This document shows positions 38,674 through 51,112 of a stretch of DNA of 64,000 nt, piece after piece. A program made the position numbers and the translations under genes. This stretch comes from Agrococcus sp. SL85 (GTDB lineage Bacteria; Actinomycetota; Actinomycetes; Actinomycetales; Microbacteriaceae). Location of the stretch: assembly GCF_026625845.1 (NCBI RefSeq), contig NZ_CP113066.1, positions 1,364,001 through 1,428,000 of the forward strand, in the 5' to 3' direction. Below the pieces are notes generated by a model. The model was given only the letters and a program-made list of their open reading frames with translations, had not been told where the DNA came from and did not search any database. Every line of letters begins with the position of its first letter. The stretch's first letter is position 1.

Positions 38674-41002
38674 ATGGTCGCCGCCCTCTACCGCCGCTAT
38701 CGGCCGGAGTCGTTCGCCGAGCTCATCGGGCAGGCGCACGTCACCGACCCGCTGCGCACGGCGCTGCGGGCCGACCGCGTCAACCACGCCTACCTCTTCT
38801 CCGGCCCGCGCGGCTGCGGCAAGACGACGAGCGCGCGCATCCTCGCCCGCTGCCTCAACTGCGCCGAGGGGCCGACCCCGGAGCCCTGCGGCGTGTGCGA
38901 CTCGTGCGTCGAGCTCGGCCGCGACGGCGGCGGCTCGCTCGACGTCGTCGAGATCGACGCGGCGAGCCACGGCGGCGTCGACGACGCCCGCGACCTGCGC
39001 GAGCGCGCCACCTTCGCGCCGAGCCGGGACCGCTACAAGGTCTTCATCATCGACGAGGCGCACATGGTCACCTCGGGCGGCTTCAACGCGCTGCTGAAGA
39101 TCGTCGAGGAGCCGCCGGAGCACATCAAGTTCATCTTCGCGACCACGGAGCCCGAGAAGGTCATCGGCACCATCCGCTCGCGCACGCACCACTACCCGTT
39201 CCGCCTCATCGCGCCAGCCCCGATGCTCGAGCACGTGCAGGGCGTCTGCGAGGCCGAGGGCGTCCAGGTCGAGCCGGGCGTGCTGCCGCTCGTGGTGCGC
39301 GCCGGCGGCGGCTCCGCGCGCGACACCCTGAGCCTGCTCGACCAGCTCATCGCGGGCTCGGAGGGCACCGTCACGTACGGCAGCGCGGTCGCGCTGCTCG
39401 GCTTCACGCACGGCGAGCTGCTCGACGCCATCGTGCACGCGCTGCAGGCGCAGGATGCCGCTGGCCTGTTCGCCTCGATCGACCGCGTCGTGCAGTCGGG
39501 CCAGGACCCGCGACGCTTCGTCGAGGACCTCCTCGAGCGCCTGCGCGACCTCATCGTCGCGCAGGCCGCGAGCGACCCCGCCGCCATCCTCCACGGCGTG
39601 CCGGAGGACGAGCTCGCGACGCTCGTCTCGCAGGCACGGGGCTTCGGCCACGCGGAGCTCTCGCGCGCCGCCGACATCGTCGCCCGCGCGCTCACCGACA
39701 TGGCGGGCGCCACGAGCCCGCGCCTGCACCTCGAGCTCATGGCGGCGCGCCTGCTCGTGCCGGAGTCCGGCGACCCGCAGGTGGGCACGATCGCGCGCGT
39801 CGAGCGCCTGGAGCACCGGCTCGAGCAGGGCGTGGTGATCGGCTCGATCCAGGCGCCGGAGGCCGCGGCGGTCGTGGCGGCGGCGCAGCCGGTCGAGCCG
39901 GCGCCCGAGCCCGCCGCGCGGCAGGCCGAGCCGGCGCCCGAGCCCGCACCGCGGCAGGCCGAGCCGGCGCCCGCCGCAGGACCCGCTGCCGCGCCGCCCA
40001 GCGCGACGGCTGAGGCAGCGGATGTCGAGGCGGCGCCGCCGGCGCGCACGCCCGCCGCATCGTCGGCCGCCGCGCCCGCGGGCGAGCGCGAGGTCTGGAC
40101 GTCGACCGGCCCCGCGACCGTGCCCGCGGAGGCCGCGCCGTCCGTCTCCGCCGAGCCCGCCCGTGCGGAGCCGGCGCGCACCGAGCCGGCGGCGGAGCCC
40201 GCGCAGGAGGTCGTCGTCGCGGCGCCCGCCGCCGCGGTCGAGTTCGCGCAGCTGCGCGACGCGTGGGACGAGGTGCTGCAGCACCTGGGCACGCAGGACC
40301 GGGGCGCGTTCATGCTCGTCTCCAACGTCACGCCCATCGACCTGCGCGACGGCGACGTGCTCGTGGTCGGGTTCACGTCCGACGCCGAGGTCGAGCGGTT
40401 CAAGGACCACAAGCCGGGCAGGCCCAGCGCTGCCGAGCTGCTGCGCGGCACCATCAAGGCGCTGCTCGGCATCGAGGTCCGCTACGTCCCCCGCACGCGC
40501 CAGGGCGGCTCGCGCCGGGCCGAGCAGGCGGCCTCGCCCGAGCCGGAGGGCTCCCGAGCGGCCGCCGCGCCGGCCGAGCCCGCCCCAGCCCGAGCCTGCC
40601 GCCGCAGCGGCGCGCGCGCCGGAGGCGGCCCGCACCGGGGCGCCCGCCGCGGCCGAGGCCGCGCCCGTCGTCGGCTGGGCCGTGGCCAGCATCCCCACCG
40701 ACGCCGAGGCGCCGCCCGAGGACCTGCCCGAGCAGGCGCTCCCCGACGTGCCCGAGCCCGACCCCTTCTCCTTCGTCTCCGCGCCCGAGGCGCCGGTGAT
40801 CGAGGCCCGGGCGTCGTCGGCCGCGCCGGAGCCCGAGGCCGCGCCCCAGCCCTCGCCGATGGCGGAGGCGCTCCGCAGCGCCCCGGCGCCCGTCGAGCGG
40901 CTCTCGGCCGCGCAGGCGGCGCGCTACGGCGAAGCGGTCGTGCGCGAGGAGCTGGGCGCCGAGCTGATCGAGGAGCGCCCGCGGGTGCGAGGGGAGCGCT
41001 GA
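38674..41002 (+). CDS. dnaX: DNA polymerase III gamma/tau subunit (frameshifted in this sequence)
   Basis: About 777 residues. The clamp-loader ATPase is complete: [16 protein letters not shown] at the start, Walker [11 protein letters not shown], a zinc module with CLNC and CGVCDSC, Walker [10 protein letters not shown], and sensor ATTEPEKV. Domain III ends near residue 360. A long Pro/Ala/Glu linker leads to a tau-like domain ([17 protein letters not shown]) and another acidic linker. AGCCT at 40593-40597 breaks the frame in the linker; AGCGCCT gives [15 protein letters not shown] and a tail ending PRVRGER. There is no A-rich slippery heptamer, so this is not the E. coli type of programmed frameshift. 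It is followed by recR after 4 nt. Confidence 0.9.
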
Positions 41003-41006
41003 GCGC

Positions 41007-41606
41007 GTGTACGACGGCATCGTCCAGGACCTCATCGACGAGCTCGGCCGCCTCCCCGGCGTCGGGCCGAAGTCGGCGCAGCGCATCGCCTTCCACATCA
41101 TCCAGACCGAGACCTTCGACGTCGAGCGACTCGCGACGATCCTGCAGACCGTGCGCGAGAAGGTGCGCTTCTGCATCGTCTGCGGCAACATCGGCGAGGA
41201 GGAGCGGTGCGCCATCTGCCGCGACCCCCGCCGCGTGCCCACCACGATCTGCGTCGTCGAGGAGGCGAAGGACGTCGTGGCGATCGAGCGCACGCGCGAG
41301 TACCGCGGGCTCTACCACGTGCTCGGCGGCGCGCTGAACCCCATGCAGGGCATCGGCCCCGACCAGCTCCGCGTCGCGCAGCTCATGACGCGCCTGCAGG
41401 ACGCCGCGGTCGAGGAGGTCATCATCGCCACCGACCCCAACGTCGAGGGCGAGGCGACCGCCACCTACCTCATCCGCTCGCTGCTCCCGCTCGGCGTCCG
41501 CGTCTCGCGCCTCGCGAGCGGCCTGCCCGTCGGCGGCGACCTCGAGTTCGCCGACGAGATGACGCTCGGTCGTGCCTTCGAGGGCCGCAGGCTCATCGAG
41601 CGCTGA
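41007..41606 (+). CDS. recR: Recombination mediator protein RecR
   Basis: A 199-residue RecR of standard length for RecFOR gap repair. The N-terminal helix-hairpin-helix region has [16 protein letters not shown] near residue 15. The C4 zinc finger is [16 protein letters not shown] (residues about 57-72). The Toprim domain has VVEEAKDV and [15 protein letters not shown]. The GTG start is 4 nt after the dnaX stop. The ybaB/ebfC gene that often sits between dnaX and recR is absent here. The AGG CTC pair near the C-terminus reads normally, another control for the AGGCT error pattern. Confidence 0.93.
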   Translation: MYDGIVQDLIDELGRLPGVGPKSAQRIAFHIIQTETFDVERLATILQTVREKVRFCIVCGNIGEEERCAICRDPRRVPTTICVVEEAKDVVAIERTREYRGLYHVLGGALNPMQGIGPDQLRVAQLMTRLQDAAVEEVIIATDPNVEGEATATYLIRSLLPLGVRVSRLASGLPVGGDLEFADEMTLGRAFEGRRLIER

Positions 41607-41662
41607 GCACGGCCGCCGCGTCGCGCGGCGTCGCACGGGCGGCCCGGCATGCGCGCGCCGCC

Positions 41663-41668
41663 TAGACT
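41663..41668 (+). promoter_or_regulatory. -10 box (TAGACT) for lysC-asd
   Basis: TAGACT lies 28 nt before the GTG at 41697. The short leader contains GAGGAGCGG as ribosome-binding site. Confidence 0.55.
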
Positions 41669-41696
41669 GGGCCTCTCCGGGACTCCGAGGAGCGGT

Positions 41697-44046
<2,350 letters not shown>

Positions 44047-44053
44047 GCCTGTC

Positions 44054-44075
44054 GGAGCGCGCAGGCGCGCGCTCC
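44054..44075 (+). terminator. Hairpin after lysC-asd
   Basis: GGAGCGCGC (44054-44062) pairs with GCGCGCTCC (44067-44075) around a 4-nt loop, 8 nt after the asd stop. Confidence 0.6.
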
Positions 44076-44094
44076 ACGTCGATCGTCGTCGGGC

Positions 44095-44418
44095 TCAGCG
44101 CCCCGTCCCCGTCGGCCCCTCGTCCGGGCCCTCCTCCGGTCCGAGCGGCGAGGCCGGATCGGTCGCCCGCGCCGCTTCGGCCTCGAGCCGGGCGCTCGGA
44201 GCCCACCACTCGCTGACGACGGAGCTGCCGTCGACCGTCCGCTCCGGCCCCTGCGCGGCGCGGCGACGGCGGTCGGCCAGCCGGTGGCGCAGCGTGGCGG
44301 CGGCCTCTCCGAGGGCGATGCCGGCGCGCTCCGAGCCGGCAGCCGCTCGGCCGGCGGCGGCGCGGAGCTTTCGGGCGGCGTCGGTCAGTCGTCTGCGCGC
44401 GGCGTCCTGGATGCCCAT
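44095..44418 (-). CDS. Small Ala/Arg-rich hypothetical protein
   Basis: A 107-residue protein I do not recognise. The first 60 residues are Ala/Arg-rich and strongly helical (RRRLTDAARKLRAAAGRAA), the rest acidic and Pro/Gly-rich. It has no signal peptide or membrane helix. GAAGGGGG lies before the ATG at 44418. It lies between lysC-asd and mqo on the opposite strand. An unstructured or nucleic-acid-binding role would be a guess, and a spurious ORF cannot be excluded, although no alternative gene occupies the interval. Confidence 0.5.
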   Translation of the reverse strand: MGIQDAARRRLTDAARKLRAAAGRAAAGSERAGIALGEAAATLRHRLADRRRRAAQGPERTVDGSSVVSEWWAPSARLEAEAARATDPASPLGPEEGPDEGPTGTGR

Positions 44419-44518
44419 GGTGCAGCGGCCCCCTTCATGCGGGTCGGCGGAGCCATCATGCTAGGCCCGGACCCTGCGAGTCGCCAGTCGGCTGTCAGAC
44501 CGTTCGATCGTGGAAGCG

Positions 44519-44524
44519 TAGGAT
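44519..44524 (+). promoter_or_regulatory. -10 box (TAGGAT), leaderless promoter of mqo
   Basis: TAGGAT plus 7 nt precedes the GTG at 44532. Confidence 0.65.
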
Positions 44525-44531
44525 CGACTGC

Positions 44532-46052
44532 GTGACCAAGACCATCGACGTGGCCCTGATCGGCGGAGGCATCATGAGCGCGACGCTCGGCGCCCTCCTC
44601 AACCGCCTGGAGCCGTCGTGGTCGATCGAAGTCTTCGAGCGCCTGCCCGAGGTGGGGCAGGAGTCGTCGAACCCCTGGAACAACGCGGGCACGGGCCACG
44701 CGGCGCTGTGCGAGCTCAACTACATGCCCGAGGGCCCCGAGGGGCAGCTGTCGACCGCGAAGGCCGTCGACATCAACGAGCAGTTCCAGCTCTCGCGCCA
44801 GCTCTGGGCCTCGTTCGTCGAGGACGGCACCCTGCCCGACCCGACCGCCTTCATCTCGGCCACGCCGCACATGACGTTCGTGTGGGGCGAGGCGAACGTC
44901 GACTACCTGCGCCGTCGCTGGGAGCTCCTCAAGGAGGAGCCGCTCTTCGAGGGCATGGAGTTCTCGGAGGACGCCGAGGTCATCCGCGGCTGGGCGCCGA
45001 CGCTCATCCCGGGCCGCGCGAAGTCGCAGCCCATCGCGGCGACGCGGGCCACCGAGGGCACCGACGTCGACTTCGGCGCGCTCACGCGCCTGCTGCTGGG
45101 ACGCATCCAGGAGGCCGGCGCGAAGGTGCACACGAGCGTCGCGGTCACGGGCCTGCGCCGCCAGCAGGACGGCACCTGGCGCCTGAAGCTCAAGCGCGAG
45201 ATCGGCCAGTCGCGCGCCGAGATCCGCGCGCGCTTCGTCTTCGTGGGCGCCGGCGGCGGCGCGCTCAAGCTGCTGCAGCAGTCGCGCATCCCCGAGGCCA
45301 AGGGCTTCGCGGGCTTCCCGATCACGGGCGCGTTCCTGCGCACCGACAACCCCGAGGTCGTGGCGCGCCACACCGCGAAGGTCTACGGCAAGGCGAGCGT
45401 CGGCGCCCCGCCCATGTCGGTGCCGCACCTCGACACGCGCGTCGTGGACGGCGAGACGAGCCTGCTCTTCGGCCCCTACGCGGGCTTCAGCCCCAAGTAC
45501 CTGAAGACCGGCAGCTACACCGACATGTTCGAGACGATCAAGGGGCACAACCTGTACCCGATGATCCGCGCGGGGCTCGCGAACCTCCCGCTCGTCTCGT
45601 ACCTGGCCGGCGAGGTCTTCGCCTCCCGGCAGCAGCGGCTCGACGCGCTGCGCGAGTTCATGCCCAACGCGCGCGACGAGGACTGGCGCCTCATCACCGC
45701 GGGCCAGCGCGTGCAGGTGATGAAGCGCGACGCCGAGAAGGGCGGCGTGCTGCAGTTCGGCACCGAGGTCGTCACGGGCGGCGAGGGCACGATCGCTGGC
45801 CTCCTCGGCGCCTCGCCCGGCGCCTCGACCGCCGTCCACATCATGCTCACGATCCTCGAGCGCTGCTTCCCCGAGCACATGCCGCGGTGGCAGGGCACGA
45901 TCCGCGAGCTGATCCCCAGCTATGGCACGAAGCTCAACGAGGACCGCGCAGCGGCCCGCGAGAGCCTCGCGCGAACCGCCCGAACGCTCCGCCTCAGCGA
46001 TGAGTCGGCGCCTGAGCTCCACCCTGCGGCTGCGGGCGCCGCGTCCCCCTAG
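44532..46052 (+). CDS. mqo: Malate:quinone oxidoreductase
   Basis: A 506-residue membrane-associated FAD enzyme oxidising malate to oxaloacetate with quinone as acceptor. The N-terminal FAD motif reads DVALIGGGIMSATLGALL, followed by WNNAGTGHAALCELNY, a block typical of Mqo. FVFVGAGGGALKLLQ is near 235, and LLFGPYAGFSPKYLK and ASPGASTAVHIML mark the C-terminal half. Length matches the family. Starting at a leaderless GTG, it is followed after 14 nt by a LuxR-type regulator that may be co-transcribed. Confidence 0.94.
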   Translation: MTKTIDVALIGGGIMSATLGALLNRLEPSWSIEVFERLPEVGQESSNPWNNAGTGHAALCELNYMPEGPEGQLSTAKAVDINEQFQLSRQLWASFVEDGTLPDPTAFISATPHMTFVWGEANVDYLRRRWELLKEEPLFEGMEFSEDAEVIRGWAPTLIPGRAKSQPIAATRATEGTDVDFGALTRLLLGRIQEAGAKVHTSVAVTGLRRQQDGTWRLKLKREIGQSRAEIRARFVFVGAGGGALKLLQQSRIPEAKGFAGFPITGAFLRTDNPEVVARHTAKVYGKASVGAPPMSVPHLDTRVVDGETSLLFGPYAGFSPKYLKTGSYTDMFETIKGHNLYPMIRAGLANLPLVSYLAGEVFASRQQRLDALREFMPNARDEDWRLITAGQRVQVMKRDAEKGGVLQFGTEVVTGGEGTIAGLLGASPGASTAVHIMLTILERCFPEHMPRWQGTIRELIPSYGTKLNEDRAAARESLARTARTLRLSDESAPELHPAAAGAASP

Positions 46053-46066
46053 CCCCAGGACCCACC

Positions 46067-46691
46067 ATGTCTGCCACGGAAGCTCCATCGGACCGTGCAC
46101 CACGCAGCGTCACCGCCGTCGCCACCGGCGCGGTGGGCGATGCCCTCCGCGCCGCCATCGCGGAGGATCCGGGCCTGAGGCTCGACTCGATCGAGGCGCG
46201 ATTCACCGACCTCGTGACCGCCTCTGGCTTCCCCGGCGACGCCGTCGTGCTCGCGGAGGAGCCGGGTGCCGCGCTCCTCGCGCACGCGCGCACCGCCCTC
46301 GCGGCGGGTGCCGTCGTCGTCGTCCACGCCGAGGTCGACGATCAGCTCGCGGCCGAGCTCGACGATGCCGGCGCCGTCGTGGTCGGCTCCGGCGCACCGG
46401 TCGCGGAGGTCGTCGCCCAGCCTGGCGAGCGCCCGCAGGCCCGTGCCCTCGCGCGGCCCGCACCCGCCCTCCGAGCCCCGCCGCCCGCGGCTCTCGCCCC
46501 GCGAGCGCCGCGCGCTCGCGTACTACGTGCAGGGCCGCACGACCGTGCAGGTGGCGGCCGAGATGCAGGTCGGGTACGAGACGGCGAAGACCTTCCTGCG
46601 GCGCGTGCGCGCGAAGTACGCGGCGCTCGACCGGCCCGCGGGCAAGCGCGCCGAGCTCATCGTGCGCGCCGAGGAGGACGGCATCCTCTAG
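46067..46691 (+). CDS. LuxR-type regulator with degenerate receiver (frameshifted in this sequence)
   Basis: About 208 residues. The first 125 have a receiver-like alternation of strands and helices but lack the acidic pair and the phospho-acceptor Asp: the strand reads DAVVLAEEPGAALL where DVVLLDxxMP is expected. The C-terminal LuxR/GerE helix-turn-helix is clear (LSPRERRALAYYVQG, QVAAEMQVGYETAKTFLRRVRAKYAAL). It is therefore probably a phosphorylation-independent regulator. AGCCT at 46419-46423 breaks the frame; AGCGCCT restores AEVVAQRLASARRP between the two parts. It follows mqo by 14 nt and may control respiratory or TCA genes, which is inference. Confidence 0.78.
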
Positions 46692-46740
46692 CGTCGCCGC
46701 CGTGGACGCTCGCAGCCGCGCGAGCGGGCAGGATGGACGC

Positions 46741-47334
46741 GTGGCGAAGCTGTACTTCCGATACGGGGCGATGAACTCCGGCAAGTCGACGGGCCTGCTC
46801 CAGGCGGCCTTCAACTACGAGGAGCGCGGTCAGCGCGTGCTGCTGGCGAAGCCTGCGACCGACACCAAGGGCGAGCGGGACGTCGTCTCGCGCCTCGGCG
46901 TCACCCGCGAGGTCGACGTGCTCATCGGCGCCGGGGACTCCGTGGAGGCGCTGTTCGAGGAGGCCGCGGCGACGGCGCCGGAGCCCGTGGCGTGCCTCCT
47001 CGTCGACGAGGCGCAGTTCCTGCAGCCGCTGCAGGTCGACGAGCTGCTGCGGCTCGCGGTCGAGCACGGCGTGCCGGTGCTCGCGTACGGCATCCGCACC
47101 GACTTCCGCACCCACGCGTTCCCGGGCTCGCGCCGCCTGCTCGAGATCGCGCACTCGCTCGAGGAGCTGAAGACCATCTGCCGGTGCGGGAGGAAGGCGC
47201 TCTTCAACGGCCGGCGCATCGGCGACACCTTCGTCTTCGACGGCGACCAGGTCGCGATCGACGGCGTCGAGGTGCACTACGAGTCGCTGTGCGCCGCGTG
47301 CTACCTGCAGGAGTCGGGCGGGCGGCTCGCCTGA
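46741..47334 (+). CDS. tdk: Thymidine kinase, type II
   Basis: A 197-residue TK1-like enzyme for thymidine salvage. The P-loop FRYGAMNSGKST is near residue 6. The Walker B-like LLVDEAQFLQP holds the catalytic Glu. The lasso region carries zinc ligands in CRCGRKALFNGR and ESLCAACY. The GTG at 46741 is placed directly after a weak CAGGAT box with 6-nt spacing, suggesting leaderless translation. It is terminated by a strong hairpin shared with the convergent tRNA-Pro. Confidence 0.92.
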   Translation: MAKLYFRYGAMNSGKSTGLLQAAFNYEERGQRVLLAKPATDTKGERDVVSRLGVTREVDVLIGAGDSVEALFEEAAATAPEPVACLLVDEAQFLQPLQVDELLRLAVEHGVPVLAYGIRTDFRTHAFPGSRRLLEIAHSLEELKTICRCGRKALFNGRRIGDTFVFDGDQVAIDGVEVHYESLCAACYLQESGGRLA

Positions 47335-47414
47335 GCTGGCTCGCCTGGGCCGACTCGCCTGAGCCGCATCAGCGCGCGGGGCCGATGGGCCCGGACGCGG
47401 GGCCCGGACATGGA

Positions 47415-47444
47415 AGAGGCCCCCGCCGGATGGCGGGGGCCTCT
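47415..47444. terminator. Bidirectional terminator between tdk and tRNA-Pro
   Basis: Perfect 13-bp stem (47415-47427 with 47432-47444) and a 4-nt loop, located between the convergent tdk and tRNA genes. Confidence 0.8.
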
Positions 47445-47446
47445 GC

Positions 47447-47522
<76 letters not shown>

Positions 47523-47565
47523 TCGCACCTGTCGGGGCGGGCCCCGTCCGTGCAACCTGGCCAGT

Positions 47566-48447
47566 CTACCCGATCGCGCGGGGCACGAGCGACACGACCA
47601 CGGCCTCCGGGGGCGTGCCCAGCCGGAACGGCGCGAAGATCGACGCGCCGATGCCCTGCGACACCGTGAGCGGCGCCGAGCGGCCCTCGTGCGACCAGCG
47701 CGAGAGGCCGGATGCCTGGGCGCGCGGGACGTCGCAGTTCGTGACGATCGCGTGCCCACCCGGCACCCGCACCTGGCCGCCGTGCGTGTGGCCGGCGAGG
47801 ATCGCGTCGGCGCCGAGGTCGACGAACGCGTCGAGGATGCGGCGGTAGGGGGAGTGCGTGACGCCGAGCGTCACCCGCGGCGCGTCGCCGAGCGACTTGC
47901 GCATCCGCGAGAGCGCGGCCTCGGTCTCGTCGAGGCGGTCCCAGCCCCGGTGGGCGTCGGAGACGCCGAAGCCCGCGACGGTGGTGCCGCGCACCTCGAC
48001 CGCGCGCGCGGCGTTGTTGAGGTCGAGCCAGCCGAGGTCCTCGAACGCGCGCTCGAGGCCGGCGGTGTCGAGCCGCTCGGCGGGGGCGTCCCTGCCGAGC
48101 TGCGACGGCCCGCCGAAGTAGCGGAGCGGGTTCTTCATCTCGGGGCCGTAGACGTCGTTCGAGCCGTGCACGAAGAACCCGGGCACGCCGCGGAAGACCT
48201 CGAGCGCGTCGGCCAGCACCGGCAGCGCGTCGCGGTGCCCGAGACTGTCGCCGGTGTTGACGACGAGGTCGGGCTCGACCGTCGCGAGGCCCTGGAGCCA
48301 GTCGAGCTTCGCCTCCTGCCACGGCGCGAGGTGGATGTCGGCGAGGTGCAGCACCGTGATCGGCCGAGCGCCCGCGGGCAGGATCGGCAGGGTCTCGGTG
48401 CGGATGCGGAAGGCGCGCGGCTCGATCGCGGTCGCGTAGGCGGCCAC
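47566..48447 (-). CDS. Membrane-anchored metallophosphoesterase
   Basis: A calcineurin-like phosphoesterase of at least 293 residues. Metal-binding motifs in order: LHLADIHL (D-x-H), VNTGDSLGH (GD), GSNDVYGP (GN-like, here SND), GVTHSPY and LAGHTHGGQV. The open frame continues upstream without ATG/GTG/TTG through a hydrophobic Ala/Val/Gly stretch that would be a membrane anchor, common in this family. The GTG at 48447 may therefore be too late, and the true start may use an unusual codon near 48480-48500 or be hidden by a sequence error. It immediately follows the PBP gene on the same strand. The physiological substrate is unknown. Confidence 0.83.
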   Translation of the reverse strand: MAAYATAIEPRAFRIRTETLPILPAGARPITVLHLADIHLAPWQEAKLDWLQGLATVEPDLVVNTGDSLGHRDALPVLADALEVFRGVPGFFVHGSNDVYGPEMKNPLRYFGGPSQLGRDAPAERLDTAGLERAFEDLGWLDLNNAARAVEVRGTTVAGFGVSDAHRGWDRLDETEAALSRMRKSLGDAPRVTLGVTHSPYRRILDAFVDLGADAILAGHTHGGQVRVPGGHAIVTNCDVPRAQASGLSRWSHEGRSAPLTVSQGIGASIFAPFRLGTPPEAVVVSLVPRAIG

Positions 48448-48496
48448 GGCGGCGCCGGCGGCGAGGACCCCGCCGACGACCGCCCCGAGCGCCCTG

Positions 48497-51064
48497 CTAG
48501 CAGCCAGGATCGCCGCCGCTCGCGTTCGTGCCCACGACCACCGAGATCGGGTCGGCCGCGGCGCCGGGCGAGCCCGGCAGCGGGTTCTGCGCGAGCACGG
48601 TGCAGAGGTTCGCCTCGCCGTGGTCCTGCCACGTCACCTGGATGCTCGCGGGGTCGAAGCCTGCCCCCTCGACGGTGCCGCGGGCGTCGGCGAGCGCCTG
48701 GCCCACGAGGTCGGGCCATGTCTGGTCGCTCTCGCCGGAGGGCGGGGACGAGGGCTGCGCGGCGAGGCCGCCGTTCGACGGGTACAGGATGATCGGCGTC
48801 GAGGGCGAGACGAGGGTGCCCGCGCCGGGAGCCGTGTACTCGACGGCGCCCTGCGCCTGGATGCCCTCGATCGGGTCCGCGACCTGCACCGTGTAGCCGG
48901 CGGCCTCGAGCGTCGCCTGCGCATCGGCCACGGGCTCTCCCGCGACGTCCGGCAGCGCGCTCGCGTCGCCGTCGCCGTCGACCGTGTCCTGGTCGGGGTC
49001 GAGGAACTGCCCGCCGGGGTAGCGCGCGATCGCCTCGGCCATCGCGCCGCGGAAGACCGTCGAGCGCACGTTCCAGCGATCCTGCAGCGAGACGTTGCCG
49101 ACGATGTTGCCGACCCAGACGGACGTCGCGACCGCGGGGCTCGCCCCGTTGACCCAAGTCTGCACGACGCCGTTCGTCGTGCCGGTCTTCGAGATGACGG
49201 GCGTGGAGCCGGCAGGGTTGTTCAGCGGGTTGCGCTCCGTCACCTCCTCGAGCACGAGCTGCATGACGGACGCCACCTCGGGGCTCAGCGCCTCCTGGCA
49301 CTGCTGCCCGGGCGGCTGGATCTCGCTGCCGTCGCGCGCGATGATGCGGTCGATGGCGCGCGGCTCGCAGTGCACGCCGCCGTTCGCGATCGTCGCGAAC
49401 GCCTCGGCCATGCCCATGGGCGTCACGTTGCCCGCGCCGCCGATGATGCCGGAGGGCTGGTACTCCCAGTCGCCGCCGTTCGCGGGCGACGCGCCCATGG
49501 CGCGCGCCGTGTTCACGATGTCGCAGTAGTCGAGCTCGCTCGCCATCCGCATGGTGCCCGTGTTGACCGAGTTCACCATGATCTGCGTCGGCGTCATGCG
49601 CCGGTACTCGTTGCCCTCGTTGTTCTGCGGGTCGTACTCGTTGAAGCGCAGCACGCCGCCCTCGACGCAGCTCGCGCGGAAGTCGCCCGTGTTCCACTGC
49701 TCGCGGGTCGCGTCGACCTGCTCGTTGACCGAGTGGCCGTCGATGATCCACTGCGCGAGCGTGAAGATCTTGAACCCCGAGCCCGGCTGGAATCCGCCGG
49801 AGCGGCCGAGGGCGTAGTCGGCGTTGAAGTTCACGCTCGTCGCGGTGTACGGCGCGCCCTCGCCGTTGAAGTAGTCCTTGTTCTGGACCATCGTGAGGAT
49901 GCGGCCGGTGCTGACCTCGAGCTGCGTGACCGCGCCGCCCGAGCGCCAGCGCTCCTCGGTGTTCGGGACGTTCGTGTCGACGAGCTCCTGCACGGCGTCG
50001 TTGAGGTCGACGTCGATGGAGGTGTAGACGCGCAGGCCACCCTGGAAGAGCGCGGCCGCGTTGTCCTCCTTCGATGCGCCGAGGATGTAGCTGCCGTCCT
50101 CCTGCTCCTGCTGCAGCGTGCGCTGCACGTAGTCGCAGAAGAAGCGCGTCGAGTCGTAGCCCGAGATGCAGCCGTTGTTCGGCGGCTGCACGTTGACGAA
50201 GGCGTCGTCGACCGGGATCGCGAGCGCCGCATCGCGCTCCTCGGCGGTGATGTAGCCCTCGGAGGCCATCCCGCGCAGGATGAAGTCGCGGCGCTCCTGG
50301 TTGCGCGGCCAGTTGTCGGCGTTGAACAGGTTCCGGGTCGACGGGTTCTGCACCGTCGCGATGAGCGACGCGGCCTCGGCCGCCGAGAGCTGCGCGGCCG
50401 GCTTGCCGAAGATGCGCTGCGCGCCCGACTCGATGCCGTAGACGTTGCCGCCGAAGTTCGCGATGTTGAGGTACGCGAGCACGATCTCGTTCTTCGTGTA
50501 CCGCTGCTCGAGGCCGATCGCGAGGCGCATCTCGGCGAGCTTGCGCTGGTAGCTCTGCTCGTACTGCTGCGCGTAGGTCTCGTCGTCGCCGCGGATGTAC
50601 GCGTCCATCGCGATCTGCTGCCGCACGAGCTGCATCGTGAGCGTGGAGGCGCCCGAGTCGCCGCCGAAGCCGAGCTGCGAGAGGCCGGCCCGCACGACCG
50701 AGGGCGCGTCGACGCCCCCGTGCGTGTAGAAGCGGCGGTCCTCGCCCGCGACGAGCGCGTCGACGGCCGTCCTCGGCACCTGCTCCCACGTGAGGATCTG
50801 ACGATCCTGGTTGTAGAACTGCGCGATCTCGACCGGCTGGCCGTCGCGCACGCCGTAGATGCGGTTGCGCTCCGCCTGCTGGGTGATCTGCGCGTACGAG
50901 GGCAGGCTCTCGAACAGGTCGAGCCCCGAGGTCGTCGCGCTCGATGCGACAGCGAGCGCGGGCGTCAGGGTCGCCGAGACCAGGACGCCGGCGACGGCGC
51001 TGAACCCGATGAGCCCGAGGAGCGACCCGAGGAGGCTTCCTGGCTTGTGCTTGGTGGCGGCCAT
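48497..51064 (-). CDS. Class A penicillin-binding protein with PASTA domains
   Basis: An 855-residue bifunctional peptidoglycan synthase. A short cytoplasmic tail and one membrane helix (residues 10-40) precede a GT51 glycosyltransferase domain (VAGEDRRFYTHGG with the catalytic Glu, GASTLTMQLVRQ, KLAEMRLAIGLEQRYTKNEI). The transpeptidase has SGFK (SxxK), SVN (SxN) and KTGTT. Two C-terminal PASTA-like domains (LPDVAGEPVADAQATLEAAG and WPDLVGQALADARGTVEGAG) may sense uncrosslinked peptidoglycan. It is divergent from the DUF4177/RidA pair with a 48-nt gap. Confidence 0.92.
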   Translation of the reverse strand: MAATKHKPGSLLGSLLGLIGFSAVAGVLVSATLTPALAVASSATTSGLDLFESLPSYAQITQQAERNRIYGVRDGQPVEIAQFYNQDRQILTWEQVPRTAVDALVAGEDRRFYTHGGVDAPSVVRAGLSQLGFGGDSGASTLTMQLVRQQIAMDAYIRGDDETYAQQYEQSYQRKLAEMRLAIGLEQRYTKNEIVLAYLNIANFGGNVYGIESGAQRIFGKPAAQLSAAEAASLIATVQNPSTRNLFNADNWPRNQERRDFILRGMASEGYITAEERDAALAIPVDDAFVNVQPPNNGCISGYDSTRFFCDYVQRTLQQEQEDGSYILGASKEDNAAALFQGGLRVYTSIDVDLNDAVQELVDTNVPNTEERWRSGGAVTQLEVSTGRILTMVQNKDYFNGEGAPYTATSVNFNADYALGRSGGFQPGSGFKIFTLAQWIIDGHSVNEQVDATREQWNTGDFRASCVEGGVLRFNEYDPQNNEGNEYRRMTPTQIMVNSVNTGTMRMASELDYCDIVNTARAMGASPANGGDWEYQPSGIIGGAGNVTPMGMAEAFATIANGGVHCEPRAIDRIIARDGSEIQPPGQQCQEALSPEVASVMQLVLEEVTERNPLNNPAGSTPVISKTGTTNGVVQTWVNGASPAVATSVWVGNIVGNVSLQDRWNVRSTVFRGAMAEAIARYPGGQFLDPDQDTVDGDGDASALPDVAGEPVADAQATLEAAGYTVQVADPIEGIQAQGAVEYTAPGAGTLVSPSTPIILYPSNGGLAAQPSSPPSGESDQTWPDLVGQALADARGTVEGAGFDPASIQVTWQDHGEANLCTVLAQNPLPGSPGAAADPISVVVGTNASGGDPGC

Positions 51065-51112
51065 AGCATACGAGGGTACGGCACCGACCTATGAGAGCTG
51101 AGGCCCCCGACG

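Noticed and set aside
40560..40620. Programmed ribosomal frameshift in dnaX, as in E. coli
   Set aside because: There is no A-rich slippery heptamer or suitable stem; the break follows the same AGCCT rule as in unrelated genes and lies in a low-complexity linker.
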